The position numbers and the translations under genes were made by a program. A stretch of DNA of 14,904 nt from an uncultured Clostridium sp. (GTDB lineage Bacteria > Bacillota > Clostridia > TANB77 > CAG-508). Location: the NCBI GenBank assembly GCA_958413095.1, contig CATYUF010000043.1, positions 1 through 14,904 of the forward strand, read 5' to 3'. The notes below the pieces were generated by a model that was not told where the DNA came from, ran no database searches, and was given only the letters and a program-made list of their open reading frames with translations. Below, piece by piece: positions 1-8,005 of the stretch (its first letter is position 1; each line of letters starts with the position of its first letter).

Positions 1-107
1 TTTTAATATTTTAACATAAATAATTCAAGAACAAAAGAGACATGATTAAGTTTTTAACAAAAATCTATCAAAAAACCCAAAAATCACTTTAATTTTTAAT
101 AAATCTA

Positions 108-116
108 TGATACAAT
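108..116 (+). promoter_or_regulatory. extended -10 promoter for the zinc-ribbon gene
   Basis: TG at 108-109, one base, then TACAAT at 111-116 forms an extended -10 element about 50 bases ahead of the start codon. No good -35 is present at the expected distance (TTTAAT at 88-93 is the best). This is read from consensus only. Bases 1-107 are AT-rich and show no gene. Confidence 0.5.
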
Positions 117-164
117 GTAACAAAATTTAGAAATACATAACAAAAGATTATAGGAGGATTTGGA

Positions 165-449
165 ATGGATTTTAATAGATGTAGTAGATGTGGCAATTTT
201 TATGTATCACAAGGAAATGTTTGTCCTAAATGTAGTCCTAAAGATGGAGTTGAATTTTCAACATTTAAAAATTATATAAAAGAAAATGGCTTTGATAATT
301 CTTTAGATACTATTTCTGGTCAAATTGGAGTTTCTGTAAAAAATTTAAACAGATTTTTAGAATACGAAGATTTTAAACCATATAAATCAGAAATTAATAA
401 TATTGGTAAAAACAAAAATCTAGGAAATACTGGTATTACTTTAAATTAA
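165..449 (+). CDS. small zinc-ribbon / helix-turn-helix protein, YvyF-like
   Basis: The protein has 94 residues. An N-terminal four-cysteine zinc ribbon is plain: Cys6-x2-Cys9 and Cys20-x2-Cys23 (CSRC and CPKC). Residues about 30-70 look like a compact helical segment ending in a helix-turn-helix-like stretch (SGQIGVSVKNLNRFLEY), and the tail of about 25 residues is Asn/Lys-rich and probably disordered. The order zinc ribbon, then helices, then a 'L..FL' segment resembles the Bacillus YvyF family (TIGR03826, named from flagellar operons), but no flagellar gene is nearby, so a flagellar role is not supported here. The start ATG at 165 has AGGAGG at 152-157 (7-base spacing). It is monocistronic, with its own promoter and a perfect terminator behind it. 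A nucleic-acid-binding or regulatory role is inference. Confidence 0.75.
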   Translation: MDFNRCSRCGNFYVSQGNVCPKCSPKDGVEFSTFKNYIKENGFDNSLDTISGQIGVSVKNLNRFLEYEDFKPYKSEINNIGKNKNLGNTGITLN

Positions 450-464
450 GTTTAAATAACTATT

Positions 465-494
465 AAAACGGAAAACTCTTATTTTCCGTTTTTT
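465..494 (+). terminator. rho-independent terminator after the zinc-ribbon gene
   Basis: This is a perfect 11-bp stem (465-475 with 482-492; core ACGGAAAA / TTTTCCGT) with a 6-base loop, and the run of T continues to 494. It begins 15 bases after the stop codon, so it separates this gene from tyrS. Confidence 0.88.
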
Positions 495-567
495 AAGTTA
501 AAGGTTTTACAATTTTCTATAACTCAAGAAATAGTTACTATATGCAAAGCTTAAATTGCTTAATCAT

Positions 568-610
568 ACATATTTTTAAAATATGTAAAAGTGGTAAAAA
601 CAACTTTTAC
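568..610 (+). promoter_or_regulatory. tyrS leader with two overlapping inverted repeats
   Basis: The 150-base leader between the upstream terminator and tyrS holds an inverted repeat ACATATTTT / AAAATATGT (568-576 and 578-586, one base between the arms) and a hairpin GTAAAAG / CTTTTAC (585-591 and 604-610, 12-base loop). They share bases 585-586, so both cannot form completely at once. The loop of the second contains TGGT, which would match the ACCA end of tRNA-Tyr. However, the conserved T-box core, a specifier domain and a competing terminator or anti-SD are not recognisable, so it is not called as a T-box. No convincing -35/-10 pair for tyrS was found. Confidence 0.3.
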
Positions 611-644
611 TCTTGTATAACTATAAATGAAAGGATTGAAGTAA

Positions 645-1859
645 ATGAAAAATGTTTTTAATATTTTAGAAGAAAGAGGTTACATTGAGCAAATGACTCA
701 TCCTCAAGAAATAAAAGATTTATTTAGTAAAGAAAGTGTTCCATTTTATATTGGTATTGACCCTACTGCTGATAGTTTACATGTCGGACATTTTGTTTCT
801 TTAATGGTTGCAAGTCATATGCAAAAATGTGGGCATAAACCAATTATTCTAGTTGGTGGTGGTACTGCTACTATTGGTGACCCTTCTGGAAAAACAGATA
901 TGAGAAAAATGATGACTAGAGAACAAATTAATCACAATGTTGATTGTATAAAAAAACAAGTAGAAAAATTTATTAGTTTTGAAGGTGAAAATAAAGCAAT
1001 TATTGTTAATAATGCTGATTGGCTTTTAGATTTAAAATTTGTTGATTTCGTTCGTGAAATAGGAAGCTTATTTTCAGTAAATAAAATGCTTGCTGCTGAG
1101 TGCTATAAACAAAGATTAGAAACAGGATTAACATTCTTTGAAATGAGCTATATGCTTATGCAATCATATGACTTTTTATATTTATATAATAAATATGGAT
1201 GTAAGTTACAAATGGGCGGAAATGACCAATGGTCTAATATAATAGGAGGAGTTGACTTAATTAGAAAAATTGGAAAAGATGATTCTTTTGGTCTAACTTT
1301 TAAACTTCTTACAACAAAAGAAGGTAAAAAAATGGGTAAAACAGAAAAAGGTGCTTTATGGTTAGACTCTAGCAAAACATCTCCTTATGAATTCTATCAA
1401 TATTGGAGAAATATAGAAGATTCTAGTGTTGAAACAGTTTTAAAAATGTTAACATACCTTCCAATGGATGAAATTAATAGGTTATCTTCTCTTAAAGATG
1501 AAAAAATAAATGAAGCTAAAAAAGTAGTAGCCTTTGAAATAACAAAACTTATACACGGAGAAGAAGAAGCTAAAAAAGCTGAAGAAGCTTCAAATGCTTT
1601 ATTCTCAGGGAACGGAAGTTTAGAAAATATGCCATCTGTAAAATTAGATGATATAAACATTTCATTAGTAGATAGTATAATAGCAACTGGAATTGCACCT
1701 TCAAAAGGTCAAGCAAGAACTTTAATTACACAAGGTGGAATTTCATTAAATGATGAAAAAATAACAGATATTTCATACAATTTATCAGAAAAAGATTTTT
1801 CTCAAGGTTATGCTATATTGAAAAAAGGTAAAAAGATATTTTATAAATTAGAAAAATAA
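645..1859 (+). CDS. tyrS: tyrosyl-tRNA synthetase
   Basis: The enzyme charges tRNA-Tyr with tyrosine using ATP and acts in the cytoplasm in translation. At 404 residues it is the normal length for a bacterial class I TyrRS. The Rossmann catalytic core carries the HIGH-type signature HVGH at residues 46-49, preceded by YIGIDPTADSLH, and the KMSKS-type loop appears as KMGKT at 229-233, a variant usual for bacterial TyrRS. The tyrosine-pocket region QMGGNDQWSN is intact. An S4 RNA-binding domain fills the C-terminus (about 340-404, with SKGQAR starting at 353). The start ATG has GAAAGGA at 629-635 with 9-base spacing. It is a single-gene unit, flanked by a terminator upstream and hairpins downstream, and converges with the TPR gene. 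All catalytic motifs are present, so function is well supported. Confidence 0.98.
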   Translation: MKNVFNILEERGYIEQMTHPQEIKDLFSKESVPFYIGIDPTADSLHVGHFVSLMVASHMQKCGHKPIILVGGGTATIGDPSGKTDMRKMMTREQINHNVDCIKKQVEKFISFEGENKAIIVNNADWLLDLKFVDFVREIGSLFSVNKMLAAECYKQRLETGLTFFEMSYMLMQSYDFLYLYNKYGCKLQMGGNDQWSNIIGGVDLIRKIGKDDSFGLTFKLLTTKEGKKMGKTEKGALWLDSSKTSPYEFYQYWRNIEDSSVETVLKMLTYLPMDEINRLSSLKDEKINEAKKVVAFEITKLIHGEEEAKKAEEASNALFSGNGSLENMPSVKLDDINISLVDSIIATGIAPSKGQARTLITQGGISLNDEKITDISYNLSEKDFSQGYAILKKGKKIFYKLEK

Positions 1860-1873
1860 GAAAATTTATATAC

Positions 1874-1915
1874 GGAAAAATCTTATATTTGTTTAAAATA
1901 CAAGTCGATTTTTCC
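1874..1915 (+). terminator. long hairpin at the 3' end of tyrS
   Basis: GGAAAAATC (1874-1882) pairs perfectly with GATTTTTCC (1907-1915). An inner stem (1883-1890 with 1896-1903, one mismatch) continues it, leaving a 5-base loop. It starts 15 bases after the tyrS stop. No clear T-run follows, so it may protect the 3' end or act together with the next element rather than terminate alone. Its beginning resembles the terminator at 465-494 (ACGGAAAA.TCTTAT). Confidence 0.5.
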
Positions 1916-1931
1916 TATCCAATATTAATAA

Positions 1932-1998
1932 GCAATTCTTGAATATAAATAAAAAGGCTTACCCTAGAAATATTTTTTATATTCTAGGATTGCCTTTT
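1932..1998. repeat. three-segment terminator repeat, copy 1 (bidirectional)
   Basis: Segment A (1932-1949) and segment B (1976-1993) are near-perfect reverse complements over 18 positions (16 Watson-Crick pairs, one G-U, one T-T mismatch). A middle segment M (1952-1969) resembles A and can also pair with B: 1952-1958 with 1992-1998 and 1963-1969 with 1982-1988. Read on the plus strand, B is followed by TTTTCTTT. Read on the minus strand, the M:B hairpin is followed by TTTTTATTT. It should therefore terminate both tyrS and the TPR gene, whose stop codon is at 2006. A second copy lies at 5248-5316. Confidence 0.75.
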
Positions 1999-2005
1999 CT
2001 TTAAC

Positions 2006-3241
2006 TTATCTTTCTTTTTCTTCTTTCTCAATTTGCTCTTCCTTTTTCATCTTTCCTTCAGCTGCATTCTTTTTCAATAATTTTATATCGTTATAACTCA
2101 AATGTCTAGTAATGTCTACCATTTCTTCTAAATGTTCTTTTGCCTTTATATCTTTTTCTTGTAATTTAGCAACTTTTTCATCTTCATTTGAATTATTTTC
2201 TAAGTTAAATGGTATTGAAATTCTAGCCATTATTGGAATAAAAATTGTATCTTTTTTTACTTTTTCCACTATTCTTTTTGAATTTATATCTATTGCTGTA
2301 TTAGTATATTTTATAGCAGTATCTTTATCTCCCTTTATTAAATAAATCTTTGCTAATTCAAAATATCCATCTGCTGATAGCTCTTCCTCTTCTATTGCTT
2401 CTAAAAATCTTCTTTCTGCTTCTTCTAAATCTTTATATATCAATGAAATTTCTGCTAAGGCATATTTACAATTATATGCTAATGAATTTATTTCAGCTGC
2501 TTTTTCATAACATATCTTTGCATTTTGAAAATCATTTAACATTGTGTAAACAATACCTAAATTATAGTTTAAGTCATAACTCATTGAATTAAATCTTAAG
2601 GCTTCTTGATAAACATTTACTGCATCTTTATATCTTTCCTTTTCAATTAATATATCTCCTAAAAGCACTGTTGCCTTATACATATCTGGTTTTATATTTA
2701 ACAAGTTAAATAACATTTCTGCTGCTTCATCTTTTTTGTCTAAATTATCTAATAACTCTGCAACTTTATAATAAGAATTATAATCTTTTTTGTTTATATC
2801 AATAGCTTGAACATATTCGTCTATTGCTTTTCTCATTCCGCCTTCTTTTTCATATAATTCTGCTAATAATTTATGTCCCTTATAGCTATTTGGCATTTTA
2901 GTTATTAATTTAATTAAAGCTTCTTTTGCTCTTTTGTCATTTCCTATTGCTAAATAAAATTTTGCCTTTGTTATATTTATAAGTTCAAACAAAGTAACTC
3001 CTCTTGTTTCTAATATAATAGCAATTATCGGAAGTAATATTGATAATACATATTTTGCTATATCTAACACAATATTTAATTTAATTGTAAAAGCAAATTC
3101 TATAAAGTTTAAAGCAATCCCTATTGCTTCTAATATTAAAATTATCACATAGCTTGTATCATTTTTTCTTATCATTTTTAAAAATGTATATACAAAAATC
3201 GCAAGTGATATAACTGTAAAAATTAATTGTTCGGCTAACAT
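2006..3241 (-). CDS. membrane-anchored TPR-repeat protein
   Basis: The protein has 411 residues. Three hydrophobic segments (about 5-23, 31-52 and 59-78) form an N-terminal membrane anchor. Residues about 87-324 then hold roughly seven tetratricopeptide units with a 34-residue period; one of the clearest is near 223-256 (NYNLGIVY...AKICYEKAAEIN). A highly charged Glu/Lys-rich tail fills about 350-411. TPR arrays bind proteins, so a scaffold or assembly role at the membrane is likely, but the partner is unknown. The start ATG has AAGGAA six bases upstream. It lies 87 bases downstream of rnhA on the same strand. TATAAT at 3312-3307 could be a separate -10, but lacks a -35, so co-transcription with rnhA is equally possible. 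It ends at the shared bidirectional terminator. No specific family name can be given. Confidence 0.85.
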   Translation of the reverse strand: MLAEQLIFTVISLAIFVYTFLKMIRKNDTSYVIILILEAIGIALNFIEFAFTIKLNIVLDIAKYVLSILLPIIAIILETRGVTLFELINITKAKFYLAIGNDKRAKEALIKLITKMPNSYKGHKLLAELYEKEGGMRKAIDEYVQAIDINKKDYNSYYKVAELLDNLDKKDEAAEMLFNLLNIKPDMYKATVLLGDILIEKERYKDAVNVYQEALRFNSMSYDLNYNLGIVYTMLNDFQNAKICYEKAAEINSLAYNCKYALAEISLIYKDLEEAERRFLEAIEEEELSADGYFELAKIYLIKGDKDTAIKYTNTAIDINSKRIVEKVKKDTIFIPIMARISIPFNLENNSNEDEKVAKLQEKDIKAKEHLEEMVDITRHLSYNDIKLLKKNAAEGKMKKEEQIEKEEKER

Positions 3242-3328
3242 TCTTTCTTCCTTGTATAATATATATTTAGGTTTTTAAAAGGTTACCTATAAACCCTTCA
3301 TAATAAATTATATATTTATATTTAAGAT

Positions 3329-3766
3329 TTAATTTATTTTTTTTATTGCATTTCTTGCTAATTCATCACATCTATTATTAAACTCGTTATCACTATGACC
3401 TTTTACTTTTATAAACTTTACTTTGTGGAGCTTAGTTAATTCATAAAGTTCTTGCCATATTTCTTTATTTTTTACTGGCTCTTTTCCTGAAGTTTTCCAG
3501 TTATTTTTTACCCAATTATAAATCCAGCCTTGATTAAATCCATTTACTACATAAGCACTATCACTATATATCTCTACTTCACAAGGATATTTTAGCATTT
3601 TTAATCCTTCTATTACTGCTGTTAATTCCATTATGTTATTAGTTGTATCTTTTTTTCCTCCTGATATTTCTTTTCTATTTCCTTTATACATTAAAATAGA
3701 GCCCCAGCCTCCTGGTCCCGGATTTCCTGAACAAGCTCCATCTGTATATATTATTACCTTTTCCAT
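3329..3766 (-). CDS. rnhA: ribonuclease HI
   Basis: The enzyme degrades the RNA strand of RNA:DNA hybrids (primers, R-loops). The protein has 145 residues when started at the ATG at 3766, and all active-site residues then fall within one position of E. coli numbering: Asp9 (TDG), Glu47 (MELTA), Asp69 (SDSAY), His124 (VKGHSDN) and Asp134 (RCDELA). The glycine-rich SGNPGPGGWG strand is intact, as is the basic WVKNNWKTSGK handle typical of RNase HI with full hybrid binding. An upstream in-frame TTG at 3793 would add nine Lys/Glu-rich residues but has no ribosome binding site, whereas the ATG is preceded by AGAGGT; the shorter form is preferred. It is transcribed from a clear promoter at 3809-3837 and may be the first gene of a unit with the TPR gene. 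Confidence 0.96.
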   Translation of the reverse strand: MEKVIIYTDGACSGNPGPGGWGSILMYKGNRKEISGGKKDTTNNIMELTAVIEGLKMLKYPCEVEIYSDSAYVVNGFNQGWIYNWVKNNWKTSGKEPVKNKEIWQELYELTKLHKVKFIKVKGHSDNEFNNRCDELARNAIKKIN

Positions 3767-3808
3767 ATATACCTCTTTTTCTTGTTTTTTCAATTTTTTT
3801 ATGATAAT

Positions 3809-3837
3809 ATTATATCAATAAATTACAAATTATACAA
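3809..3837 (-). promoter_or_regulatory. sigma-A promoter of rnhA
   Basis: On the minus strand, TTGTAT (3837-3832), a 17-base spacer and a perfect TATAAT (3814-3809). Transcription should begin near 3802, about 35 bases ahead of the rnhA ATG. The rest of the interval up to tmcAL (3838-4002) is AT-rich, and only weak -10-like sequences are seen for tmcAL (TATTAT at 3974-3979). Confidence 0.7.
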
Positions 3838-4002
3838 TATATTTATATTTTAAGTTTCAATATTTTTAAAAAAGCATTGGTATTAGTGACTTTTAAATAC
3901 ATTTATAAGATAAATTAATTTTTTTAGTAATAATAAATATTATAAATTTTCTTAAATAGAAACTTAAAATTCATATTATATTAATAGAAAGGATTTAATA
4001 AT

Positions 4003-5235
4003 ATGGGAAAAGTTCTTGGAATAATTGCTGAATACAATCCATTTCATAATGGTCATTTATATCACTTACAAAATTCTATAAAACTTACTAATGCTGATTA
4101 CACAATAGCTATTATAACTGGAAATTTTACACAAAGAGGTTCTACTTCTTTAATTGATAAATGGTCAAAAGCTGAAATTGCTATAAAAAATGGTATTGAC
4201 TTGGTAATAGAACTTCCTTTATTATACTCAATTTCTAGTGCAGAAAACTTTGCCGAAGGAGCTATTAAAATATTAAACTCATTGAATGTTGTTGATTATT
4301 TATCTTTCGGTGCAGAAACAGATGATATTTCAACTTTAAATATTATTGCTGACACTTTATATAGAGAACCTAAAGAATATAAAAATATATTGTCACATGA
4401 ATTAAGTAAAGGTTTATCATATCCAAAAGCTCGTGAAAATGCCTTACTTATGTATTTACAAGATATAAGAAGATTTACTAATGTATTATCAAACCCTAAT
4501 AATATTTTAGGGATTGAATATTTAAAAGCTTTAAAAAAATTTAAGAGTCCAATAATGCCAGTTGCTATTAAAAGATTTGATGTGGGTTACAATGATACTA
4601 CATATACAGAAAATATTGCTAGTGCAACCGCCATACGAAATATTGTTAAAAATAATAGTTTAGATATTCTAAAAAAAGTAGTACCTGAGAATAGCTTTTC
4701 TACTATTTTAGAAAATATAAAAATAGGTCATGTTTTACCAGACCTTTCTACTTTTGAAAAACAAATTATATATAACTTAAGAAGTATGTCAATAGAAGAA
4801 ATTGCAAATTTACCAGATGTTTCAGAAGGTTTAGAATATGCAATAAAAAATGCAGCAAATTCTTGTAATAGTATTGTAGAATTTTTAAGTATCATAAAAT
4901 CTAAAAGATATACCAGCACCCGCTTACAAAGAATTTTATTATATTCTTTACTAAATATAACCAAAAAAGATATGCAAATTTCTAGAAAAACTGTACCTTA
5001 TATTAGAGTTCTTGGTTTCAATGAACGAGGTAGATATATAATATCAGAAGTAGCTAGACAAAATCCAAAACTTGAAATAATAACATCAGTAAAAAAATAT
5101 TTAGACAATTGTAATAATCGAAACTTACAATTAATGTTGTCTAAAGATATATGGTCAACAAATGTATACACTATTGGTTATGAGTATGAATCACTGAATA
5201 ATTTAGATTATACTCATAAAATGGTTATAATTTAG
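4003..5235 (+). CDS. tmcAL: tRNA(Met) cytidine acetate ligase (YlbM family)
   Basis: The enzyme activates acetate with ATP and transfers it to C34 of the elongator tRNA-Met anticodon (ac4C34), which improves AUG decoding. Its 410 residues match the YlbM/TmcAL family length. The N-terminal nucleotidyltransferase fold shows the family signature GIIAEYNPFHNGH at residues 6-18, including the HNGH ATP-binding motif. It is followed by ITGNFTQRG from about residue 39, DLVIELP and SFGAE near residue 104, all hallmarks of the family. The C-terminal helical half (about 230-410) is the tRNA-binding part. The start ATG has AAAGGA at 3988-3993. It is a single gene, divergent from rnhA and convergent with glgP, and ends 13 bases before the second terminator repeat. 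The assignment rests on family motifs and is firm. Confidence 0.95.
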   Translation: MGKVLGIIAEYNPFHNGHLYHLQNSIKLTNADYTIAIITGNFTQRGSTSLIDKWSKAEIAIKNGIDLVIELPLLYSISSAENFAEGAIKILNSLNVVDYLSFGAETDDISTLNIIADTLYREPKEYKNILSHELSKGLSYPKARENALLMYLQDIRRFTNVLSNPNNILGIEYLKALKKFKSPIMPVAIKRFDVGYNDTTYTENIASATAIRNIVKNNSLDILKKVVPENSFSTILENIKIGHVLPDLSTFEKQIIYNLRSMSIEEIANLPDVSEGLEYAIKNAANSCNSIVEFLSIIKSKRYTSTRLQRILLYSLLNITKKDMQISRKTVPYIRVLGFNERGRYIISEVARQNPKLEIITSVKKYLDNCNNRNLQLMLSKDIWSTNVYTIGYEYESLNNLDYTHKMVII

Positions 5236-5247
5236 AATTAAAAGTTT

Positions 5248-5316
5248 AAGGGCTTCACTAGAATATAAAAAGGCTTCACTCCAGAAATATTTTTTATATT
5301 CTAGTAAAGCCCTTTT
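5248..5316. repeat. three-segment terminator repeat, copy 2 (bidirectional)
   Basis: Segment A (5250-5270) and segment B (5292-5312) are reverse complements at 20 of 21 positions (one C-A mismatch); AA at 5248-5249 extends the stem. Between them, segment M (5271-5290) begins with the same GGCTTCACT found in A and can pair with B instead: GGCTT, ACT and AGAA blocks with 5307-5311, 5303-5305 and 5299-5302. TTTT follows B on the plus strand, and TTTTT follows the M:B hairpin on the minus strand. It lies between the stops of tmcAL and glgP and should terminate both. The block 5285-5304 is identical to 1968-1987 of copy 1. Confidence 0.78.
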
Positions 5317-5337
5317 ACAATTTATATATTAAATTTC

Positions 5338-7905
5338 TTATTTAGTTATCCATTTTACTAAATCCAAATTAGCTGGTTCTAATAACATTTCATGTCTTGG
5401 CATAACTCTGAAGGTATAGCCATAGTTTCCACCTGAAGTTAGTTCTATTTTTGCTGTAAAATAATATTTTTTATGTTCTTCGTCAATTTCTTGTAATTGC
5501 ATTGGAATTATACTTACATTTTCTACAATTCCATTTTCTAAAATTTTTCCATAATATACTTCTACTGAAACATTTTCAATATCTATATTAGGTAATTGTA
5601 CTTCACAAGCTACTTCAATATTATTCCCTGCATCCATTGTTATATTGTCTAAGTTATTTCCTTGTGTTATTTTTATATCTTTCCAATTAACATATAAATC
5701 TTTTTTCCAAGAATTATATGCTGCAACATTGTCAATATCTTCATAATATTTTTTAGTTAAATTACATAGTGGTATATATAATTCATTTGTATAATCAACT
5801 AACATTCTAGCTGTACTGTATTTTCCGCCTGTTGTTATAATTGAGTTTTTCATTAATTCTAGCCATTTTTTAGAAATTCCATTTTTATCTCTATCATAAT
5901 ATATTGGAATTATTTTTTCTTCTAAGGTATGATACATACTTTGACTATCTGCCATATCTTGAGCTTCATAAGAATCATATTCTGCATTTGTTCCTATTGT
6001 CCATCCATTGTTCTGAGTATATCCTTCTGCCCACCATCCGTCTAGTACGCTAAAGTTTATAACTCCATTTACAGATGCTTTTTGCCCGCTTGTTCCTGAT
6101 GCTTCCATAGGTCTTCTTGGATTATTTAACCATACATCTACTCCACTTATTAAATACCTAGACATTGCTATATTATAGTTTTCAAGTAAGAATATCTTTC
6201 CTTTAAATTGTGGCATCATAGATATTTCATGAATATACTTAATTAAATCTTGCCCTTCTTTATCTGCTGGATGTGCTTTTCCTGCAAATATTAATTGTAC
6301 TGGTTTTCCAGTATTATTCATAATTTGTGTCATTCTTTCAATATCTTTAAATATTAATGTTGCTCTTTTATATGTTGCAAATCTTCTAGCAAATCCTATT
6401 GTTAAAGCATCTGGGTCTAATTTTGATACTATTTCATTTATCTCTTCATAACCATATCCAGATCTTCTTAATCTTTCTGTTGTATTTTCTTTAACTAGAT
6501 TTATTAATTTTCTTTTTCTTTCAATATGTGCAAGCCATAATTTATCATCTGGTATATTCTTTATTTTTTCCCATACATAATCTTGATGCATATTATCTTG
6601 CCAGTATGGAATTAAATATTTATTATATAATTCTTTTAATCTAGGCGCAAGCCAAGTACAAGTATGAATTCCATTTGTTACATATCCTATTGGTGATTCA
6701 TTTGGTGAAATATTAGGCCATACTTCACTAAATAATTCTCTAGAAACTGCTCCATGTAGTTTACTAACTCCATTTTTCTTTCCTGCAATTTTTAGAGCTA
6801 AAATTCCCATATTAAAGCCTTCATCTAACTCTGGTCCTGGTTTCATTCCAAGTTTTAAAAATTCTTCTCTAGATATTCCTAGTCTTGGCCAAAAATCTTT
6901 AAAATATTTTTCAACTAAAGCTATTGGAAATATATCATTTCCTGCCGGTACTGGTGTATGTGTTGTAAATACTGTTTTTGAACTTGCTATATCTTTTGCT
7001 ACTTCAAATGATACTTGTTTTTCTTTTATAATATTTTTTATAATCTCTAAATTTAAAAATGCTGAATGTCCTTCATTCATATGATATACTGTTGGTTTTA
7101 ATCCAAGATATTTTGTAAGTAAACTTACTCCTGCCATTCCTAAAACAATCTCTTGTCTTATTCTCATTTCTTGGTCTCCACCATATAATCTTAAAGTAAC
7201 ATTTCTATCTTCTTCGTTATTTTTTGGTATATCTGAGTCTAATAAATATAATTTAACTCTTCCTACATTTATTTGCCATACTTTTAAATATAATCTTCTT
7301 TTTGGGAATTTAACATAGATTGTTAAATCTTCTCCCTTTTCATCTTTAACAGGATTTATTGGTAAATCATATAAATCTATATTATGATATTCAGTTTCTT
7401 GTTGTCCATATCCATTTATTTTTTGATTGAAATATCCGTTTTTATATAATAGCCCTACTCCAACAAGTGGCAACCCTAAATCACTTGCTGATTTCAAATG
7501 ATCCCCTGAAAGGATTCCTAGTCCTCCAGAATAAATTGGAATAGTTTGGTCTAATCCATATTCTGCTGAAAAATATGCTATTAAATCTTTTTTATTATTT
7601 GAATATTTGCTAGAAAACCATGTATTTTTACTATTCATATAATTAGTAAAATTGTCAGCAATTTTATCATATTCTTTCAGAAAAGTTATATCTTTTGATA
7701 CTCTTTCTAAATTTTCTTGTGATACTCTTCTTAAAAATTTAACTGGATTTTTTCCACATTGTTCCCATAAATCTCTGTCTATTTTTTGAAATAATCTTAA
7801 AAATTCAGTATTCCAAGACCACCATAAATTGTTTGAAATTTCTCCTAATTTCTCAATTCTTTTTGGTAGTTGTGGATTTACTGTTATTCTATTAAATAAA
7901 TACAT
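5338..7905 (-). CDS. glgP: alpha-glucan (glycogen/maltodextrin) phosphorylase, DUF3417 type
   Basis: The enzyme releases glucose-1-phosphate from alpha-1,4-glucan chains with phosphate and PLP. At 855 residues it is the long form of the branch of family GT35 that carries an N-terminal DUF3417 module (about residues 5-110, with NNLWWSWN). The phosphorylase core contains FSAEYGLDQTIPIYSGGLG, HMNEGHSAF and THTPVPAGND. The PLP site EASGTSGQKASVNG places the Schiff-base lysine at 609, followed by LDGWWAEGY, the form typical of this branch rather than of the rabbit/E. coli type. The C-terminal residues, about 770-855, are beta-rich. The start ATG at 7905 has AAGGAGGA eight bases upstream and a near-consensus promoter at 7959-7987. 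No other glycogen gene is nearby, so the physiological substrate (glycogen or maltodextrin) is open. Confidence 0.95.
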   Translation of the reverse strand: MYLFNRITVNPQLPKRIEKLGEISNNLWWSWNTEFLRLFQKIDRDLWEQCGKNPVKFLRRVSQENLERVSKDITFLKEYDKIADNFTNYMNSKNTWFSSKYSNNKKDLIAYFSAEYGLDQTIPIYSGGLGILSGDHLKSASDLGLPLVGVGLLYKNGYFNQKINGYGQQETEYHNIDLYDLPINPVKDEKGEDLTIYVKFPKRRLYLKVWQINVGRVKLYLLDSDIPKNNEEDRNVTLRLYGGDQEMRIRQEIVLGMAGVSLLTKYLGLKPTVYHMNEGHSAFLNLEIIKNIIKEKQVSFEVAKDIASSKTVFTTHTPVPAGNDIFPIALVEKYFKDFWPRLGISREEFLKLGMKPGPELDEGFNMGILALKIAGKKNGVSKLHGAVSRELFSEVWPNISPNESPIGYVTNGIHTCTWLAPRLKELYNKYLIPYWQDNMHQDYVWEKIKNIPDDKLWLAHIERKRKLINLVKENTTERLRRSGYGYEEINEIVSKLDPDALTIGFARRFATYKRATLIFKDIERMTQIMNNTGKPVQLIFAGKAHPADKEGQDLIKYIHEISMMPQFKGKIFLLENYNIAMSRYLISGVDVWLNNPRRPMEASGTSGQKASVNGVINFSVLDGWWAEGYTQNNGWTIGTNAEYDSYEAQDMADSQSMYHTLEEKIIPIYYDRDKNGISKKWLELMKNSIITTGGKYSTARMLVDYTNELYIPLCNLTKKYYEDIDNVAAYNSWKKDLYVNWKDIKITQGNNLDNITMDAGNNIEVACEVQLPNIDIENVSVEVYYGKILENGIVENVSIIPMQLQEIDEEHKKYYFTAKIELTSGGNYGYTFRVMPRHEMLLEPANLDLVKWITK

Positions 7906-7958
7906 AATTTTTTTCCTCCTTAGTGTTTCAAACTTTTCTCTTCTTTTTGTTCATATAT

Positions 7959-7987
7959 ATTATCTATTAAATAATATGATTTGTCAA
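7959..7987 (-). promoter_or_regulatory. sigma-A promoter of glgP
   Basis: On the minus strand, a perfect TTGACA (7987-7982), exactly 17 bases, then GATAAT (7964-7959). This predicts a start near 7952 and a leader of about 47 bases before the ATG at 7905. No operator-like palindrome or cre-like site was recognised around it. Confidence 0.8.
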
Positions 7988-8005
7988 ATCTTTTTTAAAA
8001 GAAAT

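Noticed and set aside
165..449. Flagellar role for the zinc-ribbon protein
   Set aside because: The family name comes from flagellar operons, but no flagellar or chemotaxis gene lies in the window, so only the domain layout is reported.
495..644. T-box riboswitch ahead of tyrS
   Set aside because: Only TGGT in a hairpin loop fits. The conserved T-box sequence, specifier loop and alternative terminator are absent, and the leader (about 150 bases) is short for one.
3767..3793. TTG start adding nine residues to RNase HI
   Set aside because: It has no ribosome binding site, while the ATG at 3766 has AGAGGT and gives the family's usual N-terminus and residue numbering.
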